From NCBI GenBank assembly GCA_934754475.1, contig CAKVHV010000002.1:186001-250000 (forward strand): a stretch of DNA of 64,000 bases, written 5' to 3'. The position numbers and the translations under genes were made by a program. This document shows, one piece after another, positions 1-9,136 of the stretch. Source of the DNA: an uncultured Clostridia bacterium (GTDB taxonomy: Bacteria; Bacillota; Clostridia; Christensenellales; UBA1242). The first letter of the stretch is position 1; every line of letters starts with the position of its first letter. The notes below the pieces were generated by a model. The model was not told the origin of the DNA and made no database searches. It saw only the letters and a program-made list of their open reading frames with translations.

Positions 1-3000
1 ATCATGCAATTGTTATATTTGATAACAACTTGGATGAGATTTTGGACAAAGGCGAAGAAGAATACTCAAAATATAGATTGCTAGATAGCGACCAAAATAA
101 CGATAGCGAATCATACTATATAGTTCTAAATTATATTGGCGACAAAGATAATTACATCAAACAAGACAATTTGGGAAACAAAAATTCATACTTCTCAACC
201 ACATTTGAAGTAACTATTGATAGAAACAAGCCAGTTTATAACTTAACCAAACTTATGAGTTTGGACAAATACGTTCAAAACAATTCAAAAACAACAAATC
301 TAACCAATTATGAAAAAGTATTTGAATCTTACAAAGATAGTTACAAATTTACTCTTGACGAAGATTATGACTTTGAAAGAAGTTATTTGGAAAACTACTT
401 CTTTGCACTAGATTATAGACCAAATAGCAGTTTCGAATTTGAACACATAGACGACCTTGATAGCAAGGGTGGAATTTATATAAGAAAGTTGACAAACAAT
501 ACTGCTGGAACTTATAACTACCCTAGCAACTACAAGTTCTCAATTACTCCAGATGATTACAAAGCATACTACGAAGCAACATACTTGCCAGGTCATCCAC
601 AGTTCTCACCTAATAGAGCAACTCATCTAACCGCTTATAGCACAGACACAATTGATGTTGACAAATATTATTATATTCCATTTGATACTTTTGGAATTGG
701 TTTGTCATCTATCAAAGTATCTGACTTGGTATTTAAAAAGAAATTCTTAGAAGTTAACAACTACTACGAAATTTTGGAATCAGACGAAGCAGGAAACTAC
801 AGAGTTTATGCAGTATATCTTCCTGACTACGAATCTACTCAAATCAAGTATGAATACAAGATTAACAATACATCCGGAGTTTCACAAGGCACAATTAATA
901 GCGACACCAACACCGTTATTAACTTGTCTGGTATGAACTTTGGACTAACTCAAATTAAGTCGTACGACTACTATTTGAGAGCGAACTTAACTATCACATC
1001 TGACAAGCTTAATGAAACACTTCTTATAACTTACGAGCCAAACGAAAGACGTATTTATGTAAGAACCACAACTGGTTTGATTCGTGACAAAATAGACAAT
1101 GTCTCACTTGACGATAGTACAATTAAATTTATATCCACAGTTAATAGTCTTATTGAAAATTACAACAATATGGTATCAACTGCAGGTAGTAATTATTACA
1201 CACAATATGGTCACCTAATTCAACTTGATATTGTTGATAGAATTGGTATCAAATCTCAAATTTCTGACGAAAGATTATTTGATTACGAAATCACTTATAA
1301 TGTTGCTGGAAGCATCTTGTCCCCTACATTTAAGGACAACCAAAGCACATTTACAATGACAATTCCTGCCAAAACCGGCACAACACATATCAAACAAGTA
1401 AGAGCATATGTATTTGCTGGTGGCTGGTCACCAAAAGACCCTGATGAGCTTAACAATTCATTCTACAAGACCGAAAGCGAACTTATAAAGGGAACAACCT
1501 ACACACTTGGCAAAGGTGTTTACAAATTTGAAATAATTGATAATTTCGAAAGAATTAATTATTACTTCTACGAATTTGGTTCATCTTCGACTCAAGCTGG
1601 CGGTTATGTAAAATATAGTGATAATTATGTAAAATACACCGACGATTATACATACACAGGAAAATCAGCAAACTTCGTTTATGACAACCACGTATATGAT
1701 ATTTATATCAAATACATTGGCGATACTCGTGAAGAAGGAGTTAGTTATCCTGACGATGATATTAATCCAAAGATTATCTATAGTAGCAATAAATCATATA
1801 GTGAATCTGAACTAAGTGTATACGGATTGTCAGTTGCAACAATTGACAATATCACAACAATCACTCTTATGGGTGTTACTGACTTAACAAAATATCACAT
1901 TAAGACCATTCCTGCTACCCTATCTTCAACTTATAATTACACTTGGGGAATGGAAAACACAAACAAAGACTTGCTTGTATATGATACAAAACTTGCAATC
2001 TATACAGGTGTTCAAGATGTTATTGTTCGAAATTCGAACGGAAATACTTTGGATACAAGCAGTCACCTTAACTTAAGCGAAGACTTTGAAGTTACAATGT
2101 CTTGGACAAATGGCTATAACCCAGAAAGACAACTTGACTTTGATTCAAAAGTTGTCTTAAGAAACACCGATACAAACAAAGTTGTCAACATGAGTACAAG
2201 CCATATAATAACCGATGCTGGAAACTACGAAGCATATGTTATTAATTCGCTTAATACCAAGAGCCAAACAATTTCGTTTTCACGAAGCGAAGGCGATATT
2301 GGAATTTATTCCGTATTTGCAATTAATAACAAAGTTCAAACCAAACTTAGCCCATCAGCCAAGGTTTCAACAATCGACTACAAAGACAACGAAGAAGGTG
2401 TAGATAGACAAATTATAGAGTTTAATTACTTTACTTTGCGTGATTACTTTAGTTTTGTTAATGTTAACACCAATCTTCCAATTACAATGGACGATATTAC
2501 TAATGCCGAACTTAGTATTACAGATATAGATATAGACAAAACTCAAGACAAATACTTAGAAGTACAAGTCAAGAGCGATTTGAATATATTTGTACAACTA
2601 TATAGTTTGGGCATAGACGAAAGTCAAACACCTTTTGCTGAATTTAGAGTATTTACAAAGAATGAAGACGAAGTCTATACTTATAGATTTATCAAAGTAT
2701 TCTTTGTAGAAAACACAAGCACTCTAGCATTTACAAAAGTTGTATCAAACAAGGACGAAAACACTAATATTTACACAAAATCAAGTGCAATTATCAAACG
2801 TCCAGATACAGCACTTATTGTAACATTCGAACTCAAAGGCAATGACGAAATCTCCCCTGCACCAATTAGTGGAAACACAATTTATGTAGATAGATATTTC
2901 AACAACAACCTTGTAGAAACTCTCGTATTTAACGATTTGGATGTTTCTTATCAAGCTACATTTACACTAACTCAAGTTGGTCTATATAGATTTGTAGTAA

Positions 3001-4193
3001 GAGATTTGGCTGGTAGAACCCAAACATTTGGAAACAGCACAAACCCAAGTCAATCACTTCAAATTTATTTAATTAATCAAATTCTATTTACTGTCAATGG
3101 CAACTCACCTATTAACAACCAAATTTTCAACGACGATGTAAATATTAAGATTAATACCGAACTTGCAGGCCTTACACTTTATGATACAAGAGAAATTGGT
3201 ATTACAGTTACTCACAATGGTCAATCTTCTGACCGTGGAAGCCAAACTGAATTTACCCTAACCGAGCCAGGTTCTTATACAGTTGTTATGACAGCAACAA
3301 CCAAACTATCTGACGATTCAACACTTATCGCCGACCAACAAGTAACAACAACTTACAAATTTACAATACTCAAAACAAACATCGCTCAAAAGAGTTTCAA
3401 TGTTTCCAAAGGTACAGGATTTGTAATTGACAAAATCTTTAGAATCAAAGACGGCGAAAGAATTGAAATAACTGAACAATACAAAAATAGTGTTACTATC
3501 AAAATTATTACAACCGAAGAAGTTCACTTGTATGCAGATAGCAATGAATCAGAAAAAATCAAAGTTCTAAGCACAAGCGACTACATCTATACCGAAAACT
3601 ATAACCCAAGTTCTGTATACACCAAAGTTATAGTTAGAGATGAAAATCTAAACTTGTACGAAGGATATGTTAAGACTTCTTGCATAACTGCTTCAAAAGA
3701 TAGTTTGCTATGGTTATCAAGCGATAACGAAAGCGAAAGAGATTGTGTATTCGAAGTTACACTTAAATATTACAATTCCAACATCAAGAGTTACGAAAGC
3801 TTTAGCTTCAATGTTTGGATTAACAATGCACTTCCATCACTTATTTCAAGTATCCCAGATGGAAATGCAACCAAAGACGTAATTACAATCAACTTTAATC
3901 CGGGCATGATATTCTCTCAAGTAGGAAAGAGTAAAATTCTTATTAATGACAAAGAATATTTAGCAATTGATGAAAATAGCGAAAGAGTTGTTCAAACTAT
4001 TACGATTAACGAAAAAGGAACTTATATTATCAAAATAGTTTCGGATGACGGTTCACTTATTAGTTCATACAAGTTTACAAAGAACGACCCACTCAACCAA
4101 ACAACCAAGATTATCCTTATCTGTGTTGCAATTGGTGTTGTAGTTCTTGTAGTACTATTCTTGTTAATTAGAAGAAAAGGTAAATATAGATAA
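1..4193 (+). CDS. Giant Ig-like surface protein, C-terminal anchored (5' end outside window)
   Basis: The reading frame is open from the first bases of the window, so the true start lies upstream and only the C-terminal part (about 1,396 residues) is seen. It is rich in Asn, Thr, Tyr, Asp and Ser and has no enzyme motif I recognise. Near the C-terminus there are recurring segments of the form FTLTQVGLYRFVVRD, FTLTEPGSYTVVMTA and ITINEKGTYIIKIVSDD, which look like the closing strands of bacterial Ig-like domains. The protein ends with a hydrophobic helix (IILICVAIGVVVLVVLFLL) followed by RRKGKYR, a type I membrane anchor with a short basic cytoplasmic tail. No LPxTG sorting signal is visible. 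An extracellular adhesin or envelope-scaffold role is inferred from architecture only. Confidence 0.85.
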   Translation, partial: HAIVIFDNNLDEILDKGEEEYSKYRLLDSDQNNDSESYYIVLNYIGDKDNYIKQDNLGNKNSYFSTTFEVTIDRNKPVYNLTKLMSLDKYVQNNSKTTNLTNYEKVFESYKDSYKFTLDEDYDFERSYLENYFFALDYRPNSSFEFEHIDDLDSKGGIYIRKLTNNTAGTYNYPSNYKFSITPDDYKAYYEATYLPGHPQFSPNRATHLTAYSTDTIDVDKYYYIPFDTFGIGLSSIKVSDLVFKKKFLEVNNYYEILESDEAGNYRVYAVYLPDYESTQIKYEYKINNTSGVSQGTINSDTNTVINLSGMNFGLTQIKSYDYYLRANLTITSDKLNETLLITYEPNERRIYVRTTTGLIRDKIDNVSLDDSTIKFISTVNSLIENYNNMVSTAGSNYYTQYGHLIQLDIVDRIGIKSQISDERLFDYEITYNVAGSILSPTFKDNQSTFTMTIPAKTGTTHIKQVRAYVFAGGWSPKDPDELNNSFYKTESELIKGTTYTLGKGVYKFEIIDNFERINYYFYEFGSSSTQAGGYVKYSDNYVKYTDDYTYTGKSANFVYDNHVYDIYIKYIGDTREEGVSYPDDDINPKIIYSSNKSYSESELSVYGLSVATIDNITTITLMGVTDLTKYHIKTIPATLSSTYNYTWGMENTNKDLLVYDTKLAIYTGVQDVIVRNSNGNTLDTSSHLNLSEDFEVTMSWTNGYNPERQLDFDSKVVLRNTDTNKVVNMSTSHIITDAGNYEAYVINSLNTKSQTISFSRSEGDIGIYSVFAINNKVQTKLSPSAKVSTIDYKDNEEGVDRQIIEFNYFTLRDYFSFVNVNTNLPITMDDITNAELSITDIDIDKTQDKYLEVQVKSDLNIFVQLYSLGIDESQTPFAEFRVFTKNEDEVYTYRFIKVFFVENTSTLAFTKVVSNKDENTNIYTKSSAIIKRPDTALIVTFELKGNDEISPAPISGNTIYVDRYFNNNLVETLVFNDLDVSYQATFTLTQVGLYRFVVRDLAGRTQTFGNSTNPSQSLQIYLINQILFTVNGNSPINNQIFNDDVNIKINTELAGLTLYDTREIGITVTHNGQSSDRGSQTEFTLTEPGSYTVVMTATTKLSDDSTLIADQQVTTTYKFTILKTNIAQKSFNVSKGTGFVIDKIFRIKDGERIEITEQYKNSVTIKIITTEEVHLYADSNESEKIKVLSTSDYIYTENYNPSSVYTKVIVRDENLNLYEGYVKTSCITASKDSLLWLSSDNESERDCVFEVTLKYYNSNIKSYESFSFNVWINNALPSLISSIPDGNATKDVITINFNPGMIFSQVGKSKILINDKEYLAIDENSERVVQTITINEKGTYIIKIVSDDGSLISSYKFTKNDPLNQTTKIILICVAIGVVVLVVLFLLIRRKGKYR

Positions 4194-4205
4194 AATTTAC
4201 TTAGC

Positions 4206-4238
4206 AAAAAAGAACACGATTGTCGTGTTCTTTTTTTG
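4206..4238 (+). terminator. Intrinsic terminator of the giant surface-protein gene
   Basis: An 11-bp stem, AAAGAACACGA pairing with TCGTGTTCTTT around a three-base loop, starts about 15 bases after the stop codon and runs into a T tract. Confidence 0.85.
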
Positions 4239-4384
4239 CTACTTATAAAATATAAAAATTTGTTTGCATCTAAGATAATCATATTTGCATTTTAATACTA
4301 CAAAATCAAATTATTTTAATTGAATTTTTGTACTTAATTTTATATTAAATCTTTAAATTGTTAGTTTAAATTGCAAATCATTTT

Positions 4385-5668
4385 TTACATTTCTTTATCA
4401 TTCAAGTCAACACTTTGTGGTTTGGAAACATTAGAACCATTGTCTTCAATAGCGCTTGCCTTTTTGTCAGTTTCAATTCCTTGCAAGAAATTTAAATACT
4501 TATCTATTTCTTCATTACGCTTTAAAACACGTTTATTTTCAATCAAAGTTTTTCTTATATCCTTTATTCCTTCTTCACGAAGTTTTGCCATGATGCCGGG
4601 ATACTTGCTAACAACTTTTTGAATAAATGTATCAGTTGCACTTGTAATTAAATTTTCAATATTAGCAGTTACTTTGTCTGTGCCTTGATACAAAACTTGA
4701 TGTGCATTATAATTAATAGGATTAACTCTAACAACGTAGTCTCTATCTCCATTAAATTCTGGTTTCTTAGGTTCAACCGTTACCTTGTACCAATAACTTG
4801 GTGGACACAATTCTCCGTCCTTAATGGAATTATATTCAGCACCGGCAGTCACTGCTCCTTTGAAAGGTGTATAACCACCGCTAGAGATTAAATAAATCGG
4901 CTTTGTATATGTATCAGCACCACCAATAGAACTCTCACCTTGCAAAGATGTCTTAAAATAATTCATAGTAGTTCTTGCTAGATAAATGTCAGCACCACTA
5001 CGTTTTGTGGCACGTTCTTCCATTTTTCTGCCAATATATGACCCAGTTGTTGCCGAATTGTTCCAATTTATTGTTCTTATTCCAACCGGTCTGCGACCCA
5101 ATAATTCGTCTTCGATTTGGATGTTTACAAGAGCATCGTTACAAACTTTTTTATCAAGTCCCAAAGCATCCTGCAAGATTCCAAGAACATCGACTTTATG
5201 ATTTTTAAGTATTCTATGCTCTTCAGTTCCCCTAACCATAGCAACAATCTTTCCTTCAGTTGCCAAGTCTTTTAGCAATGAATAAAAGTATGAAACTTGG
5301 TCTTTGTACGAAAGCAATTCCCCGCCACGATTTTTCGGAATATAAGTAAACAATCCACCGTTTAAAAATAGTATTGAATTATCACTTTGTTTCATGAGTT
5401 CAACATTATATTCAAGTTCGTTTAGATAAGGAATTCTTTTGCTATAATTCTGATTTGAATTAGCAGTCGAAGATATAGCATATCCCATATCCACATTGCT
5501 TATTTCATTCAAACCCAAACTATCTTTGTGCATAATGTAATTAAACACATTTGGAGATGTTTTGTTAATATCAATCTTGGTATCATCCAAAATTCTTTTT
5601 CTAATATCATCACCTTTTTGTTTAACTTCACTCACATCAAAATATTCTTCGTCCATAATTTCTTTCAT
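4385..5668 (-). CDS. Metallophosphoesterase-like pseudoenzyme (metal ligands lost)
   Basis: This 427-residue protein is not obvious alone, but it can be aligned by eye with the metallophosphoesterase encoded just upstream. ISDTH of the partner becomes ISSTA, FFLGDG becomes LFLNGG, GNHEDRI becomes GTEEHRI, the THHGTG region becomes WNNSATTG, and IGHTHQYAI becomes ARTTMNYF. Every position expected to bind metal is changed while flanking hydrophobic strands and the helical C-terminal region (IQKVV...IRKTLIENK against IQKNL...LLKSLKTFE) are kept. It is probably a catalytically dead paralogue, perhaps a structural or regulatory partner. The gene starts 12 bases after the partner stop, behind an AGGGGG ribosome site, so the two form an operon. 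The fold assignment is inference from the pairwise comparison. Confidence 0.6.
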   Translation of the reverse strand: MKEIMDEEYFDVSEVKQKGDDIRKRILDDTKIDINKTSPNVFNYIMHKDSLGLNEISNVDMGYAISSTANSNQNYSKRIPYLNELEYNVELMKQSDNSILFLNGGLFTYIPKNRGGELLSYKDQVSYFYSLLKDLATEGKIVAMVRGTEEHRILKNHKVDVLGILQDALGLDKKVCNDALVNIQIEDELLGRRPVGIRTINWNNSATTGSYIGRKMEERATKRSGADIYLARTTMNYFKTSLQGESSIGGADTYTKPIYLISSGGYTPFKGAVTAGAEYNSIKDGELCPPSYWYKVTVEPKKPEFNGDRDYVVRVNPINYNAHQVLYQGTDKVTANIENLITSATDTFIQKVVSKYPGIMAKLREEGIKDIRKTLIENKRVLKRNEEIDKYLNFLQGIETDKKASAIEDNGSNVSKPQSVDLNDKEM

Positions 5669-5680
5669 ATCATCCCCCTA

Positions 5681-6910
5681 TCATAATTCTTTTTCGTCAT
5701 CTTTGCTTTCTTCTAGGAAAGTCGATGGCGATTTTTTTGAATCCCAGTAATTCAAAAAACCTTCGGGGATTTCTTTTTCACTTTCAGTTATTTCTCGGAT
5801 TATTTCTTTTCTTGTTTTGTCTTCAAAAGTTTTGAGAGATTTGAGTAGTTTTGAAATATCTTTGTTTATTTCAAGTCCTTGTTCACTCAAATTTTTTTGT
5901 ATAACATTTGATGCAATAGATGCTTTTTCACTTTCTATATTTGCATCAATTGAATTTGTTGGCGAAAAGAACGCATAGGCAGGAACAATATCTGGATGTT
6001 TTACACCAGTTGGTGATACAATGTTTTTGTAAGGATTTGGTTGAGAACTGAGTGCAAACCAAACAGCAGTTTGTTTGTAAATATTTGGGAGTGCAAGTCC
6101 TGCACCATATGTGCCACCACCACTTGCTGGCAATGACATACATATTACATCTTTGTAGCACTGCTCACCATTCTCATCAACACAAAGAGTTCTATCTGTT
6201 TTAATTGCATACTGATGAGTATGTCCAATTACACACATATCTGCATTATCTATATTTCTAAGCAGTCTAAATGTTCCGTCAATGTTTTTAATCCCAGTCC
6301 CGTGATGTGTAACAATTCTGCAATGGAATTTTCCGTCACTGCTAAGTGGTTGTCTCAAAATTAAATCGGTATTTGCAAAGAAAGGTGCAAAACTATTTCC
6401 GACACCCGCAATATCTGCCGCAATTTTTGTTGGAGATATTCCGACCGCTTTTGTAATTCTATCTTCATGATTGCCACTATGCACAACAACAATCTTACCA
6501 CTATCTTCAAGTTTTTTGAACATCTTGACAAGTTTTAATTTGTTCTCGCCCTTGGCAATTTTTAAAATATTTGAAAAAAAGTCAAGTTGACCTTGGGGAT
6601 TCATTACGTCTTCATATGTGTCCGACTTACTTCCAACGATTGCTGTATTAAGCCCGTCGCCCAAGAAAAATATTACAGCATTTTCTTGACTATCGGCATA
6701 TTTAAGATTATCATAAAGCCCTTTTATATCAAAGTCGCTAGAACCAATATGAGTATCACTAATAAAACACACTTGCAAAGTGTCAAATTTGTCGGAATAA
6801 TCCTTAACAATACTCTTAATAGTTACATTTTTGTTGTTATAAGCGTTATTTCCAACTATGTCTCTGTAATTAGAAGCAAGCTTATCTAAATCATTATTTT
6901 TAATCGCCAT
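5681..6910 (-). CDS. Calcineurin-like metallophosphoesterase
   Basis: The 409-residue protein carries the full metallophosphoesterase motif series: SDTH, LGDG, GNHED, a THHGTG segment and GHTH, in the usual order over residues about 50 to 230. Such enzymes hydrolyse phosphoester bonds with a two-metal centre; the substrate here is unknown. The C-terminal third is helical, charged and not recognised. The longest frame begins with a GTG nine bases earlier, but that GTG lies in the ribosome site AGGTGG, which sits five bases before the ATG at 6910, so I chose the ATG. There is no signal peptide. It is the first gene of a two-gene unit with the degenerate paralogue downstream. Confidence 0.85.
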   Translation of the reverse strand: MAIKNNDLDKLASNYRDIVGNNAYNNKNVTIKSIVKDYSDKFDTLQVCFISDTHIGSSDFDIKGLYDNLKYADSQENAVIFFLGDGLNTAIVGSKSDTYEDVMNPQGQLDFFSNILKIAKGENKLKLVKMFKKLEDSGKIVVVHSGNHEDRITKAVGISPTKIAADIAGVGNSFAPFFANTDLILRQPLSSDGKFHCRIVTHHGTGIKNIDGTFRLLRNIDNADMCVIGHTHQYAIKTDRTLCVDENGEQCYKDVICMSLPASGGGTYGAGLALPNIYKQTAVWFALSSQPNPYKNIVSPTGVKHPDIVPAYAFFSPTNSIDANIESEKASIASNVIQKNLSEQGLEINKDISKLLKSLKTFEDKTRKEIIREITESEKEIPEGFLNYWDSKKSPSTFLEESKDDEKEL

Positions 6911-7169
6911 ATATTCCACCTATATTTTAGATTACACTTTAAGTTTACACCAATTTTGAATTTTGTCAATACCCAAACTTCTTGTATATATTAATTCATT
7001 TTATATTAAGATAAAAATAGTAACATAATTTAGCCATTTTTTAAAACTTTCACTTAACATAACATGCTCAAATAAAATTGAAAATACAATTAAAACACCA
7101 TTATTTTTTAAATTTCATAAACTGAAATGTCATACGACTTTAATATTAGGTTTGAAAGCAGGTGGAAGT

Positions 7170-7832
7170 ATGAACAAAAGAAAAATCATGGTAGACAAAT
7201 TTTTTGTCGCAGTTGCAATAATTGGTGTAATTTTAATAACAATAATAACTCATAATTCATGGTTTGCATGTCTTAGTGGAATACTTGGGCTACTGACCAT
7301 ATTCTTTCAAGCCAAAGGCAAAGTCATCGGTCAATTTATTGGCATTTTAGATAGTCTTAGCTATGGTATTTTTTCCTATACTTTCAGATTTTTTGGTGAA
7401 TTTTTTGTGTATATCTTTATACTTATTCCCATTTATGTTTATGGTGTATTTTCGTGGTTTTTTCATCAAAAAGACACTCACGTTACCCACAATAATCTAA
7501 GCAAAAAAGAATGGACAATTGTATCCATTCTAGCGATTATTTTTTGCATAATATTCTATTTTGTTATGGGTTATTTTGGCTGTGAGTCCTTAGTTATTAA
7601 TGTTCTTTCAATGACATCTTTGACACTAGCAAATTATCTTTTGGCAAGACGAAACTTTATGGGATTTGTATTTTTAATAATCAACGACTTGTTACTAATT
7701 TTGCTTTGGAGTTTGACAGTTTTACAAAGTAAAGACGTTTTTGTATTCCTAATTTGTGCAATTATATATCTAATTAACGATATTTTTGGAGTTATTAGTT
7801 GGCTAAAAATTAAAAATCAAGAAAAAGCCTAG
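7170..7832 (+). CDS. pnuC: PnuC-type nicotinamide riboside/vitamin transporter
   Basis: The 220-residue protein has seven or so hydrophobic helices and PnuC-family features: ILGLLTIFFQAKGK, GQFIGILDSLSYGIFSY, an aromatic IYVYGVFSWFF stretch, and ANYLLARRNFMGFVFLIIND near the C-terminus. PnuC proteins facilitate uptake of nicotinamide riboside, and close relatives carry thiamine or riboflavin-like vitamins, so the substrate is not certain. A TTG 18 bases upstream extends the frame, but AGGTGG precedes the ATG at 7170 at correct spacing. The 3' end overlaps the convergent acyltransferase gene by four bases. I see no riboswitch in the upstream 260 bases, and nothing else there. Confidence 0.8.
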   Translation: MNKRKIMVDKFFVAVAIIGVILITIITHNSWFACLSGILGLLTIFFQAKGKVIGQFIGILDSLSYGIFSYTFRFFGEFFVYIFILIPIYVYGVFSWFFHQKDTHVTHNNLSKKEWTIVSILAIIFCIIFYFVMGYFGCESLVINVLSMTSLTLANYLLARRNFMGFVFLIINDLLLILLWSLTVLQSKDVFVFLICAIIYLINDIFGVISWLKIKNQEKA

Positions 7833-8638
7833 TCTTTGTTATCCAAGACTTCGACATCGCATTCTGTTTTGTAATAATCATTCATAACCTGACGCATGCT
7901 TTCTCTGGAACGCACCTTTAAATCTTGAATACGTTCTTTTGTAGGCAAGTCGGGATTTGGATAAATCGGTTTAAGAACTTGAATAGTCGCTCTAAATCTT
8001 CTTCCCCAAATCTTGTCCCACCAGTTTGCAGGTTTAAGTAGTTCCACCATAGGAATAACTGGAACATTGTTTTTGACAGCATAGTAGAATGCGCCATTTT
8101 TGAAAGGTCTGAGTTTTGTATAACCCCGCCACATTGCTTGCTCGGGAGCAATGTGAATAGGTTTACCTTTCTTAAGATAATACTCAATAGCACTATCCAA
8201 GTTTTTTTGGTTGCTAAATTGACTAGACAAAGGCAACATCCCAAGTATTTTGATAGTATAACCCCCAAAACCCTTTTTGTTATTAAATGATGCCCCTATA
8301 AAATATACTTTTTTAAAAACCGTTTGTTTAATGCTGAGACTATCTAGTAACATTGAGTGGTTGCTTATTATCATTGCACCTTGGTTTTTTGGACGTTTTA
8401 AGTTTTTTCTTCCACGAATCTTGAGCCTGTAGGTAAAAAATAAGACAAATGGAGCAAATATAAAAATTCCAAGTCTTAAGAAAAAATAATAGATTCTATC
8501 AATAACTCTATCATAAATATATCTGTGATTCGCTTTTTGTTCTTGAACAAACTTGTGTTCTCCGTCAACAATATCTACATCATATTGTTTGGATTTTTCA
8601 AGCTTGTCTATCTCTGCCTGATGGTCAGAATACTTCAC
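7829..8638 (-). CDS. plsC: Lysophospholipid acyltransferase (PlsC family)
   Basis: This 269-residue protein has the acyltransferase block I motif NHSMLLD (H-x4-D) at about residue 95 and a later PEQAMWRGYTKLRPFKNGAF block, preceded by a membrane-associating hydrophobic helix (FFLRLGIFIFAPFVLFFTY). The family acylates 1-acylglycerol-3-phosphate to phosphatidic acid at the cytoplasmic face of the membrane. The start is GTG with AGGAG nine bases upstream. The 5' side holds the 149-bp structured repeats, which may be part of its leader. The family has paralogues that act on other lyso-lipids, so the acceptor is not proven. Confidence 0.85.
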   Translation of the reverse strand: MKYSDHQAEIDKLEKSKQYDVDIVDGEHKFVQEQKANHRYIYDRVIDRIYYFFLRLGIFIFAPFVLFFTYRLKIRGRKNLKRPKNQGAMIISNHSMLLDSLSIKQTVFKKVYFIGASFNNKKGFGGYTIKILGMLPLSSQFSNQKNLDSAIEYYLKKGKPIHIAPEQAMWRGYTKLRPFKNGAFYYAVKNNVPVIPMVELLKPANWWDKIWGRRFRATIQVLKPIYPNPDLPTKERIQDLKVRSRESMRQVMNDYYKTECDVEVLDNKD

Positions 8639-8661
8639 TTTTTCCGTCTCCTATCCATAAT

Positions 8662-8968
8662 TATATTATCGGAAGTTGTTGGCAATCAGCCCAAAGGGAT
8701 ATTTGCCAGCAACTGATGTTTATTCAATCTATGTGACCACGATTTCATCGTGGCATTTGCGATAGTAAATTGATTTGTGAATATAATGAACAAAGCAACA
8801 TCACATAGATTATACTATCGAAAGTTTTGTCTGAAAGCGACGAAGTCATTTTTAAGCAAAACTGATGCTTATTCAATCTATGTGACCACGATTTCATCGT
8901 GGCATTTGCGATAGCAAATTGGTTTGTGAATATAATGAACAAAGCAACATCACATAGATTATATTATC
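8662..8968. repeat. Two tandem 149-bp structured repeats (hairpin plus cloverleaf)
   Basis: The roughly 500-base gap 8639-9136 is mostly filled by two direct copies with a period of 149 bases. Each copy has a variable hairpin (8674-8714; 8823-8863) and a conserved 108-base part from ACTGATG (8712; 8861). In the conserved part AATCTATGTGA (8726-8736) pairs with TCACATAGATT (8801-8811), enclosing hairpins CCACGA/TCGTGG, ATTTGC/GCAAAT and TTG-TTTGT/ACAAA-CAA. Differences between the copies keep pairing: GCAAAT versus GTAAAT (G-U wobble), and the variable hairpin changes from AGTTG/CAACT to AGTTTTG/CAAAACT. It could act as RNA on either strand or as a mobile palindromic DNA element. I did not see further copies in this window. 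Confidence 0.75.
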
Positions 8969-9101
8969 ATTTTACAATTTTTCGACAAAAAACGCAAAAA
9001 AATTACATCACTGCTACAAAATAATATTAGACACTTATCCCAATTTGTAAATTAAAAAACAAAATAAAATCACTTTATAATCTTTTATCAAAACAATTCC
9101 C

Positions 9102-9130
9102 TTTACTAAATTAAGTATTTGTTTTATACT
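9102..9130 (+). promoter_or_regulatory. Promoter giving a leaderless mRNA (epimerase gene)
   Basis: TTTACT (9102-9107) and TATACT (9125-9130) are separated by 17 bases. The ATG begins seven bases after the -10 box, which is where transcription should start. No Shine-Dalgarno sequence precedes the ATG. Confidence 0.6.
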
Positions 9131-9136
9131 AATTAC

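Noticed and set aside
4385..6910. Prophage remnant around the metallophosphoesterase pair
   Set aside because: No phage structural, lysis or integration gene is adjacent and codon use looks like the rest of the window.
7080..7169. Vitamin riboswitch before pnuC
   Set aside because: No TPP, FMN or NAD-type conserved motif could be recognised in the short leader.
8745..8942. Minus-strand ORF across the structured repeats
   Set aside because: It is explained by the repeated palindromes, lacks a ribosome site and gives no sensible protein.
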